NCBI GenBank assembly: GCA_017941355.1
Contig: JAGAWN010000106.1
Location: 1-33,377, forward strand
Source of the DNA: Ruminiclostridium sp.
GTDB taxonomy: Bacteria > Bacillota > Clostridia > Oscillospirales > Ruminococcaceae
DNA length: 33,377 nt
Direction: 5' to 3'
The position numbers and the translations under genes were made by a program. Below, one piece after another: positions 15,265 through 23,156 of this stretch (its first letter is position 1; each line of letters begins with the position of its first letter). The notes below the pieces were generated by a model. The model was not told the origin of the DNA, made no database searches, and saw nothing but the letters and a program-made list of their open reading frames with translations.

Positions 15265-17184
15265 ATGAATAAAGAGCGTTTTAATATCGGTCTTCTTGTT
15301 GCCAATATCTCCGATGCGTTCAGTAACGGACTTGCAAAGGGAGCAATGCGGCGAGCGGGAGAACTCGATGCCGATCTTGTGATAATCCCCGGAAAATATA
15401 TAGGTGTTCAGAACAAATATGAGCAGTACGATACAAAATATGAGTATCAGTACAATGTTCTGTTTGATATTGCGGCAGCCGCAAAACTCGATTATCTGAT
15501 CGTTGCCGCAGGTACTATTGCTTATGCTTATGACGCGAAAAAACAAAAAGCTTTCCTTGACAGTCTCGGAGATACGCCGATACTGAGCGTCGCGGCGGAA
15601 ATAGAGGGGTATGACTTTCTGCAATATGACAATCGTTCCGGTATCGCCGCGGCTGTTGAACATCTTGTAAAGCATGGACGCAGGCATATCGGTTTTATGG
15701 TCGGGGAACTCAATAATTCGGAGTGCGCCGAAAGATACGCGGAATACAGATCGAGCCTTGAAAAACACGGCATAGAGTTCCGGAAAAGCTATGTAACGGA
15801 ATGTGACCTTGCGCATGAGAGCATACACGATGCCCGCCCCTTTATTGAGAAAAATCCCGATCTCGATGCTGTTCTCTGTTTCAATGATATAGTCGCTTCA
15901 AAGCTTTATGAAGTCCTTGCGGAAAAAGGATTGAAAGTCGGTGATGACATAGCCGTCATCGGGTTCGACGATCTCCCGTTCTGCAAGAAGCTGTCACCCG
16001 AACTCGCGTCGGTGCGCGCGGATGCCGAAACGCTTGGTGCGGTATCTGTGGAAAAGGCAGTGAATTTTCTTAGCGGGATCCCGGACGAACGGCACTATGT
16101 CGAAACCCGCTTCATACCGAGGGCGTCATGTCCGTCCGATGATGCGGCTACGGAGGAGAGCGAGGCCCCAAAAAGCTATACGGTTGAAAAATACGAGGTG
16201 CGCACTCATATTGAAAACATATTTATCCGTGATACGCTGATGTTTGACAGTGATCCCGAAATGGGCTATTCACAGATAATGAAGCAATTAAGCTGCATAG
16301 GTGCCGACACCGGATTTATATATATTCTTGAGGAACCTATCGTTCATGCTGTGAAAGGGAAATTCCCGAAAAAGCTGTCGTGGCTGTTCAAGTCATACAG
16401 CTACGGAGAGGACAGATTCTCTGTTCCTGCCGGGGAACAGAAGATGTCAACGCCCTCCGTGTTCCGGAATAAATATCTTGTTTCCGACAGGCAGCGCACA
16501 CTTATTGCCGCCGATCTTTATTCAGCCGAAACACAGTACGGCATAGCGCTGCTGGAGCCGAGAAACGCGGATTTCTTTGATGAGCTTGAGATCGTGACAT
16601 ATCAGCTGAGCGCCGCCGTCCGGACACTCAATATATTGAAAAAGCAGTCCGACCTGCTTGCCGAACTGCATATAAAGAACCTTGCTCTTGAAGAGCTTTC
16701 GCATATTGATGAACTTACAGGTGCAAACAACCGGCGCGGCTTTTATATGGAGGCCGAGAAGCTCGTAAGAGCGGGGAACGGAAAATCGTTCATTGTTTGC
16801 TATGCCGATATGGACGGACTTAAAGCCGTGAATGACACCTACGGACACGATGAGGGGGATTTCTGCATAAAGCTGGTTGCGCAGTGTATGCACAGAATAT
16901 TCGGCGATAAAGCCGTTATCGGCAGAATGGGCGGAGATGAGTTCGCGGCGATAATGATATCGGAGCCTGATCTTCGGCCGTGGGATATCCTCGCTGCACG
17001 CGATGCGTTTGTCAAGAAATTCAACAGCCGGAAGAACAAGCCTTATCAGTTCAACGTTTCGATAGGCGTTCACGATGCACTGATAAAAAATGTATATGAT
17101 CTTCAGAGTGCTGTAAATATAGCTGACAGCTTGTTGTATATAGAAAAGAAAGAAAAGAAACGGCGAGCGGCAACGCTGATGTAG
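15265..17184 (+). CDS. HTH-less LacI/PBP-like sensor fused to GGDEF diguanylate cyclase
   Basis: This 639-residue cytoplasmic protein has no signal peptide or membrane segment. Residues about 5-290 are a LacI/PurR-type periplasmic-binding fold (FNIGLLVANISDAFSNGLAKG at the start, GRRHIGFMVG, DLDAVLCFNDIVASKLYEVL, IAVIGFDDLPF), but the DNA-binding helix-turn-helix that precedes this fold in LacI is absent. Residues about 300-470 are unassigned, possibly GAF-like. A GGDEF domain follows (DELTGANNRRGF at about 482, intact GGDEF 556-560). No RxxD inhibitory site is seen just before GGDEF. Expected role: c-di-GMP synthesis controlled by a small ligand, perhaps the sugar imported by the divergent ABC operon (inference). 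Start ATG 15265 follows GGAGG. Confidence 0.92.
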   Translation: MNKERFNIGLLVANISDAFSNGLAKGAMRRAGELDADLVIIPGKYIGVQNKYEQYDTKYEYQYNVLFDIAAAAKLDYLIVAAGTIAYAYDAKKQKAFLDSLGDTPILSVAAEIEGYDFLQYDNRSGIAAAVEHLVKHGRRHIGFMVGELNNSECAERYAEYRSSLEKHGIEFRKSYVTECDLAHESIHDARPFIEKNPDLDAVLCFNDIVASKLYEVLAEKGLKVGDDIAVIGFDDLPFCKKLSPELASVRADAETLGAVSVEKAVNFLSGIPDERHYVETRFIPRASCPSDDAATEESEAPKSYTVEKYEVRTHIENIFIRDTLMFDSDPEMGYSQIMKQLSCIGADTGFIYILEEPIVHAVKGKFPKKLSWLFKSYSYGEDRFSVPAGEQKMSTPSVFRNKYLVSDRQRTLIAADLYSAETQYGIALLEPRNADFFDELEIVTYQLSAAVRTLNILKKQSDLLAELHIKNLALEELSHIDELTGANNRRGFYMEAEKLVRAGNGKSFIVCYADMDGLKAVNDTYGHDEGDFCIKLVAQCMHRIFGDKAVIGRMGGDEFAAIMISEPDLRPWDILAARDAFVKKFNSRKNKPYQFNVSIGVHDALIKNVYDLQSAVNIADSLLYIEKKEKKRRAATLM

Positions 17185-17540
17185 GGTACCTCTGAGGAAA
17201 CACTGATATATTGCTTTGGCGGCTGAATATTGTTATTAATAAGGTAGCAGAATGGTTTGAGTTTTGTTCTTCCCCGTCGGCGGGGAGAAAGAATAAAACC
17301 GCCGTTATTTAATTGCCGCAGTAATATTCCCGGGGACTGTTTCGACAAATCAAGAAGCATTTACGATGCTCTGCTGTTTGAACTCGGTTTTGCAGACGCG
17401 GGGGTATCGAGCGGGTACTGTGCGATTGTCAGATACGATATTCCGGCTTTGAAAATTGCCGGCTGGATAACTGTTCTCGGTAATCAATGAAATCAGTGAT
17501 AATCGGCTCCCCATACCGCTGCTGATCTCTCAGATGTTTT
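17185..17540 (+). other. Intergenic stretch with repeat remnants and a possible gene remnant
   Basis: GGGTACCTCTGAGGAAACAC (17186-17205) resembles the end of the inverted-repeat element family. A 50-codon stretch (17340-17490) reads protein-like (FDKSRSIYDALLFELGFADA, YDIPALKIAGWITVLG) but runs out of repeat H copy 3 with no convincing start; I do not recognise it and treat it as a possible remnant. Confidence 0.35.
17251..17330 (+). repeat. Intergenic hairpin repeat H, copy 3
   Basis: The AATGGTTTGA flank is followed by a stem of GTTTTGTTCTTCCCC (17261-17275) against GGGGAGAAAGAATAAAAC (17282-17299, small bulges), then GCCGTTATTTAATTGCCGCA, matching copy 2. It lies 75 bases downstream of the GGDEF gene and may act as its terminator, although no clean T-run follows. 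Confidence 0.6.
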
Positions 17541-18164
17541 TCATAGGTTCCCTACGGCAAATACAAGGCATAAAAACATCAGAGCGTTCGCGATATTTCC
17601 CTTGGCGGGAAGTTTTGTCGGAGCGAGGATCATAAAAAACGGCAGGGTGTTGAACAGGCATGCCCACGCCGGCAGATTCGTCTTACCCGTTATTACAAGC
17701 ACGAACAGCGTAACGCAGAATACGAGCAGTCCCACATAGGCAAGTGCCGCGGCTGCGGTCCTTTTGAAAAAATACAGCACGGTCTCAAGAGCCTTTTCTG
17801 TCCTGTCAAATTTGATATAGAACCATTCCACCGCGCCGCAGAGTACATGGTGCGCCGCTATCGGAACGATGAAGAAAAGCCCGGAAATACACATCACTGT
17901 TCCTGCAGTCTGCGAAAACTGCTCCGCCCAGCGGCTGAGCGCGATATAGCCCGTTCCTGCCATAAACAGCGCGAACACGCCTATAAGCATGGACAGTTCT
18001 ATCTGTTTCGGCGGCATTTTTGAGAACAGCATCTTCATTCTTTCCGGGTCTTTCGTGTCCTTTGACATATCAAATCTGCCGTCCGGCGTATAGGCGAGCA
18101 TACAGTCGGTGATGCCGCAGATGATATGTCCGATACACGCGATGATAAGCATTGTTTTCAGCAT
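17541..18164 (-). CDS. Small integral membrane protein (DUF6796-like)
   Basis: This 207-residue protein starts MLKTMLIIACIGHIICGITD and has about six hydrophobic segments. The pattern of an N-terminal GHIICGITDCMLAYTPDGRF followed by a membrane bundle resembles proteins labelled DUF6796 in Clostridia; that name is from memory and uncertain. No function is known. Start ATG 18164 is chosen because AAAGGAAAGG precedes it; a longer reading to 18326 would overlap the neighbouring gene. It follows the 162-residue membrane protein by 20 bases, so the two likely form one transcript. Confidence 0.8.
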   Translation of the reverse strand: MLKTMLIIACIGHIICGITDCMLAYTPDGRFDMSKDTKDPERMKMLFSKMPPKQIELSMLIGVFALFMAGTGYIALSRWAEQFSQTAGTVMCISGLFFIVPIAAHHVLCGAVEWFYIKFDRTEKALETVLYFFKRTAAAALAYVGLLVFCVTLFVLVITGKTNLPAWACLFNTLPFFMILAPTKLPAKGNIANALMFLCLVFAVGNL

Positions 18165-18184
18165 TTGCCTTTCCTTTCGCCGTT

Positions 18185-18673
18185 TTACTGCCCGAAAAAC
18201 GGAAACATTATGCCTGCAAGAACTGCCGCCGCCAGCGGATTCCCGATAATTACCGTCAGCCATTTCTGAATAAGCCTTTTCTTCGGGATATAAGGCTTGA
18301 GATCCTCCGTGCCGGGTATCGTCCATGCTTTTGTGTGATTTACCCAGTAGGCATCTATGAAAAACCTGTCAAAAAGCCCTTCCGCCATAGCCAAAACATA
18401 TATCTGGAGAAACGGCGCCACAAAACCTCTTGCGCCGTTTATTCCGTAAACCGCCCACAGCACAAAGGCGATCAACACGGGCAGTGCGGTACTTTTGAAA
18501 AGCTTCATATTTCTCCTGAGCTTTTCTTCGGTGATAAGTCCCAGCTGCACAACACGCTCCTGCACGTCCTTTTCAAACAAAAACGCGCCGTTATGCACCC
18601 CGTTTGCTATAGCGATCACGCAGGGAACAAGCAGTATAAAGCATACCGCAATACATTCGAGTATAAGTACCAT
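18185..18673 (-). CDS. Small integral membrane protein of unknown function
   Basis: This 162-residue protein has about four hydrophobic segments, the first at the very N-terminus. The central DRFFIDAYWVNHTKAW and IPGTEDLKPYI motifs are of the kind conserved among Firmicutes hypothetical membrane proteins; I cannot attach a function. It is the first gene of a two-gene unit transcribed from the promoter at 18850-18878 with about 170 bases of leader. The ribosome binding site is weak (GAAGTGAG). Confidence 0.8.
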   Translation of the reverse strand: MVLILECIAVCFILLVPCVIAIANGVHNGAFLFEKDVQERVVQLGLITEEKLRRNMKLFKSTALPVLIAFVLWAVYGINGARGFVAPFLQIYVLAMAEGLFDRFFIDAYWVNHTKAWTIPGTEDLKPYIPKKRLIQKWLTVIIGNPLAAAVLAGIMFPFFGQ

Positions 18674-18825
18674 TTTGTTTTCTCACTTCTTTTCAGTTTT
18701 CGGTCATGCCGCGCATAAACCGTGGATCCTGCCATGTTTCCGTCTGTCAGGGAATTTGCGCTTTTTGCGCTGCCGTTTCCCGCTTCAGAGGGATCACTTG
18801 CTGCAGGCGGTGATCTCCGGCTCTT

Positions 18826-18878
18826 GTTAGCGCGGACTAACCGCATTGTATTATACACCTTTACGTTCAAAAAGTCAA
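18826..18878 (-). promoter_or_regulatory. Strong promoter with palindromic operator for the membrane protein pair
   Basis: On the minus strand TTGACT (18878-18873), a 17-base spacer and a perfect TATAAT (18855-18850). Just downstream, spanning the expected start site, GTTAGTCCGCGCTAAC (18841-18826) has inverted arms GTTAG/CTAAC around six bases, a geometry typical of a repressor operator. The cognate regulator is not in the window. Confidence 0.75.
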
Positions 18879-18972
18879 TAGTTCTGACGGCTGCAATACT
18901 TGTCCATTGATCCCGGACACGGCATCTGAACCGGGAAATGTGCGGCACTCCGGCAGTTATCATAAGGTAATC

Positions 18973-19107
18973 ATTCTCTTGCCCGCATATTATTCCGTCA
19001 TCTTGACTAAATTTTGCTTGACCGGTGCCGGAATGCCGGAAAAAAATTGGCTAAACTGACGAAAATTTACGGAATACGGTCTGAATGCGCTGTTTACGCG
19101 GTATAGA
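18973..19107 (+). repeat. Divergent intergenic repeat B, copy 2
   Basis: GCATATTATTCCGTCATCTT at the start, CTTGAC, GCCGG and CTGACGAAAA blocks, and GCGCTGTTTACGCGGTAT at the end, in the same order as copy 1 at 8504. The end hairpin GCG/CGC keeps pairing with changed bases relative to copy 1 (GCAC/GTGC). It ends 15 bases before the pilin promoter. Confidence 0.5.
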
Positions 19108-19121
19108 CCATAACAAAAGTG

Positions 19122-19150
19122 TTGACAAATCGTAAAAAAAATGATATAAT
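19122..19150 (+). promoter_or_regulatory. Consensus sigma-A promoter of the pilin-like gene
   Basis: A perfect TTGACA (19122-19127), a 17-base spacer and a perfect TATAAT (19145-19150); start site near 19157, giving a leader of about 155 bases. Confidence 0.9.
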
Positions 19151-19244
19151 TACTGTAAAGATAGATCAGTATAGGCAGGAATTCAGTATCTGACGCATAA
19201 CGATATAATCACAGAAGGACGGTAAACAACAGCAATCATTATAA

Positions 19245-19290
19245 GGGAATCTCTAATAATTTGAGAGAAAACGTGTTTTCAGAGGTTCCC
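19245..19290 (+). promoter_or_regulatory. Hairpin in the pilin leader related to the inverted-repeat family
   Basis: GGGAATCTCT (19245-19254) pairs with AGAGGTTCCC (19281-19290) with one G-U pair, and an inner GAAAACGTGTTTTC also pairs. The structure ends 21 bases before ATG 19312 and shares AGAGGTTCCC with other repeats in the window. Confidence 0.5.
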
Positions 19291-19311
19291 GTAAAGAAAT
19301 GGGGAGATAAT

Positions 19312-20052
19312 ATGAAGATCAGGAACCGAAAAGGCTTCACTTTGGTTGAAGTTATCATCGTCATTGCGATCATCGGTGTGCTTGCTTCTATAGCTATTCC
19401 TACAATGTCCAGTTACTACAGAAAAGCAAGAATAACCGGTGCGATCGCTGATACGAGGACAGTCAAAACGTCAATTGAAAGCTCGCTGATAAACCACATT
19501 GCGGTCAACCACGCTTCAAGTGCAGGCTTTAACAAAGTGCTTTATCTTGACCAGGATAAAGGAAAAAATTTAAAGGACAGAAGCTATGAAGTGGTAGGCG
19601 CTTTTACTAACGTTAGCTGGTATTCTTATAAGAAAAAGGAGAATACCAACAACGGATCCGCCGGTTTGGACAAGGTGATCGCAGGCGCTATGGACAATAC
19701 ATTCAACGAAGTATGGGAAACCGGTAAAAAAGTAAATCCGCTGAGTTACAATCAAGGAGTAAAAACCTGCAACCAGTACTTGACGGACGCAAAGACTAAT
19801 TTTGGCATCATCGTTGTGTATAATAGAAACGGCAGCGTCCGTATGCTTCAGCTGTACCGTAACGGAGTATTGGTAACATACCTCAACGGCGAGTATCTTG
19901 TGAATCTTGAAGCCGACGCACACTTTGTCGGCACCGGTACATGGGACACGATCTATAAGGACTGCGGCGAGGGCGCTCCCGAGGAGTATTGTAAGGTAAG
20001 CCTTGCCAACGGTCAATTGGGCAATAACGGAAATATGGGAGGCTGGTATTGA
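19312..20052 (+). CDS. Type IV pilin-like / pseudopilin protein
   Basis: This 246-residue protein has a class III signal peptide: a short basic leader, then the prepilin peptidase site KG|FTLVEV and a hydrophobic helix IIVIAIIGVLASIAIPTMSS. The first mature residue is Phe and Glu5 is present, as needed for N-methylation and assembly. The C-terminal 200 residues form an unassigned globular part with several Tyr/Asn-rich strands and Cys at CNQYL, DCGEG and EEYCK. ATG 19312 is preceded by GGGGAG; a longer reading from 19261 would put the cleavage site too far in. No other pilus genes lie in the window, so it must depend on a system elsewhere. It could be a pilus subunit, a competence pseudopilin, or a pilin-like surface protein. 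Confidence 0.88.
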   Translation: MKIRNRKGFTLVEVIIVIAIIGVLASIAIPTMSSYYRKARITGAIADTRTVKTSIESSLINHIAVNHASSAGFNKVLYLDQDKGKNLKDRSYEVVGAFTNVSWYSYKKKENTNNGSAGLDKVIAGAMDNTFNEVWETGKKVNPLSYNQGVKTCNQYLTDAKTNFGIIVVYNRNGSVRMLQLYRNGVLVTYLNGEYLVNLEADAHFVGTGTWDTIYKDCGEGAPEEYCKVSLANGQLGNNGNMGGWY

Positions 20053-20223
20053 TCCGCTCCTTTTCCGAGTGACCGGATCTCAGCTTTTGGACACGGCAAA
20101 GCCCTTGTTTTCTCGCAGGAACCTTTTCCTGCGGCAAAACACAACAAAACAGTCATCGGCACCGCCTATGAGATAAGTCTCGCAGGCGGTGCCGTTCGGT
20201 GTATGATCGATGAGACGCAGCTT
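20053..20223 (+). other. Spacer with three hairpins after the pilin gene
   Basis: GATCCG/CGGATC flank the first 40 bases; CGCAGGAA/TTTCCTGCG fold at 20114-20133; and a 10-pair stem GGCACCGCCT (20158-20167) with AGGCGGTGCC (20184-20193) lies just before the next gene. None has a clear T-run, so partial termination or mRNA processing between the two genes is as likely as full termination. Confidence 0.45.
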
Positions 20224-21366
20224 ATGAAAAAGAGAACAACATCAATAACCGCCGCAGCCTTTGCCCTGACAGGTGTATTAGTGCTTAATTCCTGCTCTGC
20301 GGGCAGTTTCTCCGGAGCGAGCGGATCGCTCTCCGTCGAAGATCTCGGTGTCATTCACGAAGACGAATTCGGCGGTGTGTATCTTACAATGACTATCGAG
20401 GAATTCAACGCTTCGGGATTTGGATTCGGAGACAGCGTGAATATTGAATTCTCCAACGGTTACGAACTGCGGGATATCCCTTATTACAACGGGTATTACG
20501 CAAAACAGGGAGATGCGCTTGTTGTGGGCTATCCCGGGTATCCGTACATAGAAGCCTGTATGAACAGCGGCGACGATCTCTACCTTGCTGCGGGACTTAC
20601 GGAAAACGATCACGCGGCGGTCACGCTTGCCGAAAAAGGAAAGTACCTGGTGACCCAGAATGCCCGTGATATCCATTACGAGGACGATCGCTCGCTGTAT
20701 GAAAGCGACGCTGTATTTGCCAATTTCCGTGCCGTAACGGCAGGAAATATATCGGAGGGAAAACTGTACCGTTCCGCGTCGCCCTGTGACAACAAGCACT
20801 GCCGCGCCCCGTATGCCGACGCACTTATGGGAGCCGCCGGCGTGAACTGCATAATTGACCTTGCGGACACCGAAGAAAAGCTTTCTGCTTATATCGGGAG
20901 AGAGGATTTTGATTCGCCGAATTTCCTTGCATTGTACGAAAAGGGAAATGTCGTCCCGCTTGCAATGAGTATGTCCTACACATCGGACAGCTTCAAGGAG
21001 AAGATAGTTAAAGGGTTCTCCGCAATGACCGAGTCGGAGGGGGCGTATCTTATACACTGCACAGAGGGCAAGGACAGGACGGGATTTGTCTGTATGCTTC
21101 TGGAAGCGCTTTGCGGAGCGACATATCAGGAAATAAAGGACGATTATATGCTTACTTTCTATAACTATTACGGCATTGACAAAGAGTCTGATCCCGTGCG
21201 GTATGATCTTATTGCGGAACAGCTTCTGGAGCCGATGCTGAGAAGTGTCATAGGTGATGATACCGCGCCGGATACCGCCGATCTTGCCGCCTGCGCGGAG
21301 AGATATCTGACCGCCGCGGGAATGTCGTCATCGAAGATCGCCGCTCTGCGTGAATGCCTGAAATGA
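20224..21366 (+). CDS. Secreted lipoprotein tyrosine phosphatase (CX5R type)
   Basis: The 380-residue product has a signal peptide with lipobox LNSC (Cys24), then a small beta domain (about 50-115, FGDSVNIEFSNGYELRDIPY, GYPGYPYIEACMNSGD) that resembles the C-terminal domain of SAM hydroxide adenosyltransferases, then a protein-tyrosine/dual-specificity phosphatase domain. KLYRSASPC matches the beginning of the Y_phosphatase3-like fold and HCTEGKDRTG is the P-loop with nucleophile Cys279 and Arg285. It would act outside the membrane on phosphotyrosine, phosphoinositide or another phosphate ester. Start 20224 is preferred because it gives a clean basic signal peptide; 20203 (seven residues longer, acidic) is possible. 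Ribosome binding sites are weak for both. A strong terminator follows. Confidence 0.85.
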   Translation: MKKRTTSITAAAFALTGVLVLNSCSAGSFSGASGSLSVEDLGVIHEDEFGGVYLTMTIEEFNASGFGFGDSVNIEFSNGYELRDIPYYNGYYAKQGDALVVGYPGYPYIEACMNSGDDLYLAAGLTENDHAAVTLAEKGKYLVTQNARDIHYEDDRSLYESDAVFANFRAVTAGNISEGKLYRSASPCDNKHCRAPYADALMGAAGVNCIIDLADTEEKLSAYIGREDFDSPNFLALYEKGNVVPLAMSMSYTSDSFKEKIVKGFSAMTESEGAYLIHCTEGKDRTGFVCMLLEALCGATYQEIKDDYMLTFYNYYGIDKESDPVRYDLIAEQLLEPMLRSVIGDDTAPDTADLAACAERYLTAAGMSSSKIAALRECLK

Positions 21367-21373
21367 AACAGAA

Positions 21374-21413
21374 ACAACGGGTATGCTTTTTTACAGGCAT
21401 ACCCGTTGTTTTT
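21374..21413 (+). terminator. Intrinsic terminator of the phosphatase gene
   Basis: A perfect 13-base stem ACAACGGGTATGC (21374-21386) with GCATACCCGTTGT (21397-21409), followed by TTTT, directly after the stop codon. The 126 bases from there to the TauE fusion gene show nothing else. Confidence 0.95.
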
Positions 21414-21539
21414 GCCTTCCCCCATGCCGGTATGCTCACATTGGTACCCGGGTCTGCAAAACTTGCTTTGTACGGTTGATGCTGCCAATGCGTAACCTTT
21501 ATGAACCGTTCGTTTTTGTTTTTTGTTTGCCGTAACGTG

Positions 21540-23057
21540 TCATACAGCAATGACCGAGATCAGTCCCAGCACGATAATGTCCGCGGCAGGTACGGTCGCG
21601 GTATCTGTCCCGCCCTTGCTGCACAGCTCTGTGAATGCCGAGACGGCTCCGACTATAAGAGAAATAATGACTGCCGCAGGGACAGAGTACGGGGAAAACA
21701 GCAGCAGGCTCACAAGGCAGGCAGTGAATGAGACTGCCGCCATAGCTCCTGTACCTTCCCATGATTTGCTGTGATCGGCAAGCGCAAATCTTACCTTATG
21801 CCTGCCGAAAGGTCTTCCTACCCAGGCGGCGGCTATATCGCCGAGTCCCCATGCGGCAGTTGCGGCAACGAGGATATACGGTTTACCGAGAAATCCGCAG
21901 GTAAAGGCAATGAACACAGCCTGTGACAGGAACAGAAGCAGCAGACTGTTTTTGGCTTCGCCGTTTTTCTTTTCAACGAAAAGATCCTTGTAGCCTCTCC
22001 ATTTTTCTCCTGCCGCAAGTATCGGGAACACGACAGCCGCGAACAGCAGCATCGTCAGTGTTTCCGGAAGCCACCCGTCGCCGTTCATCACAACGAATAT
22101 CGACGAAGTGAATGCCGCGATATGCAGCAGTTTCCGGAAAATATCCTTCGGTATCCGGAATAATAAGTGGATCAGTATGAGTACAGCCGCGAACGAGCAG
22201 ATATAGATCAGATAACGGAGGAACGTTCCCGCCGTTTGCCGTACAAGCTCATTTGTTGTGAAGAATTCTCGGTAGTTCAGGAATATCATTGCTCCGCCAA
22301 GCAGGGTCAGCGCTGCGCCTGTCACGATACCGACGATGCGCCCGTTCACCTTGTTGGCAAACTTCGCGGAAACGATACCGGACAACGTAGAGACGACGAT
22401 GCACAGCAGCATAACGTCCCATTTTTCAAGAACGATAGCGGGGTGTATCAGAATGTGGCTGACAGAGGCGATGAGCGCGGTAAAAGTCATAATGAATGTG
22501 CTTGTGCCGACAGCGGTTTTCCGCTCCATGCCGAGGAAAGCTGTGAACACTATCAGCATCATCATACCGCCGCCGGTGCCTACAAAACCGGTTCCGAAGC
22601 CGATCGTAAGCCCGAAGAACACGGATATCGCCGCACCCTTAAAGTCGAGTCTCTGACCCTTTGCAGCCTTGCTTTTTTCGCCCGAATCGGGTTTCAGAAG
22701 AAAACGTATGCCGATACAGAATGTAAGTATCAGCGTGAATCCGCCGAGTACCGTATTCCCCACGATAAAAGCGACATAGCTTCCGACGGTACACATAGCC
22801 AGAATACACACAAGCATTATCCGGCCGCGTTTCAGATCAATGTTCCTGTGCTTTATATAAACAGCGGAAGCTGCTGCCGAGCCGAGAATGTCAGAGGCGA
22901 GTGCGATCGCGGTAGCCTGATACGCGCCTGTCTCGCCTGCAAAAGACGGACAGAGAACTATCAGTATCGGCACCATTACGGTTGCCGCCGAAATGCCGGC
23001 AAGACCTGTTCCGACCCCTGCGCCGAGAGCGGCGATTATGTACCATATCCATTCCAT
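21540..23057 (-). CDS. TauE/SafE (TSUP) permease fused to a dolichol/polyprenol-kinase-like domain
   Basis: This 505-residue polytopic membrane protein has two parts. Residues 1-265 match the TSUP anion transporter family (sulfite/sulfonate exporter type): GTGLAGISAATVMVPIL at 16-32 and the repeated half GFGTGFVGTGGGMMMLI at 153-169. Residues about 285-505 resemble CTP-dependent dolichol/phytol/diacylglycerol kinases (SEC59/VTE5/Dgk1): RKLLH (308-312), GLGDIAAAWVG, GRPFGRHK (414-421) and KSWEGT (431-436), with several membrane helices. There is no stop or frameshift between them, so it is a true fusion in this sequence. AAGGAGG precedes ATG 23057. It is transcribed alone from 23274-23302 through a leader holding inverted-repeat element B. 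Transported ion and lipid substrate are unknown. Confidence 0.87.
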   Translation of the reverse strand: MEWIWYIIAALGAGVGTGLAGISAATVMVPILIVLCPSFAGETGAYQATAIALASDILGSAAASAVYIKHRNIDLKRGRIMLVCILAMCTVGSYVAFIVGNTVLGGFTLILTFCIGIRFLLKPDSGEKSKAAKGQRLDFKGAAISVFFGLTIGFGTGFVGTGGGMMMLIVFTAFLGMERKTAVGTSTFIMTFTALIASVSHILIHPAIVLEKWDVMLLCIVVSTLSGIVSAKFANKVNGRIVGIVTGAALTLLGGAMIFLNYREFFTTNELVRQTAGTFLRYLIYICSFAAVLILIHLLFRIPKDIFRKLLHIAAFTSSIFVVMNGDGWLPETLTMLLFAAVVFPILAAGEKWRGYKDLFVEKKNGEAKNSLLLLFLSQAVFIAFTCGFLGKPYILVAATAAWGLGDIAAAWVGRPFGRHKVRFALADHSKSWEGTGAMAAVSFTACLVSLLLFSPYSVPAAVIISLIVGAVSAFTELCSKGGTDTATVPAADIIVLGLISVIAV

Positions 23058-23156
23058 GTATTATCCTCCTTGATGTATGCCGGTCTCCGAACCCCGAAAA
23101 CAGCATGAGAACATAATGTCTATCCGGGTTTACCGGAACTTACCGGCGATGTTTTT

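Noticed and set aside
15265-16150. Reading the LacI-like protein as a transcription factor
   Set aside because: The protein starts directly at the first strand of the ligand-binding fold; no helix-turn-helix precedes it, and the upstream bases are a structured leader, not missed coding sequence.
20278-21057. Minus-strand open frame of 259 codons
   Set aside because: Antisense shadow of the phosphatase gene; the plus strand has a lipobox and the CX5R site.
22167-23108. Plus-strand open frame of 313 codons
   Set aside because: It lies opposite the TauE-kinase fusion, whose motifs, ribosome binding site and promoter are clear; the plus-strand product is low-complexity and lacks known motifs.
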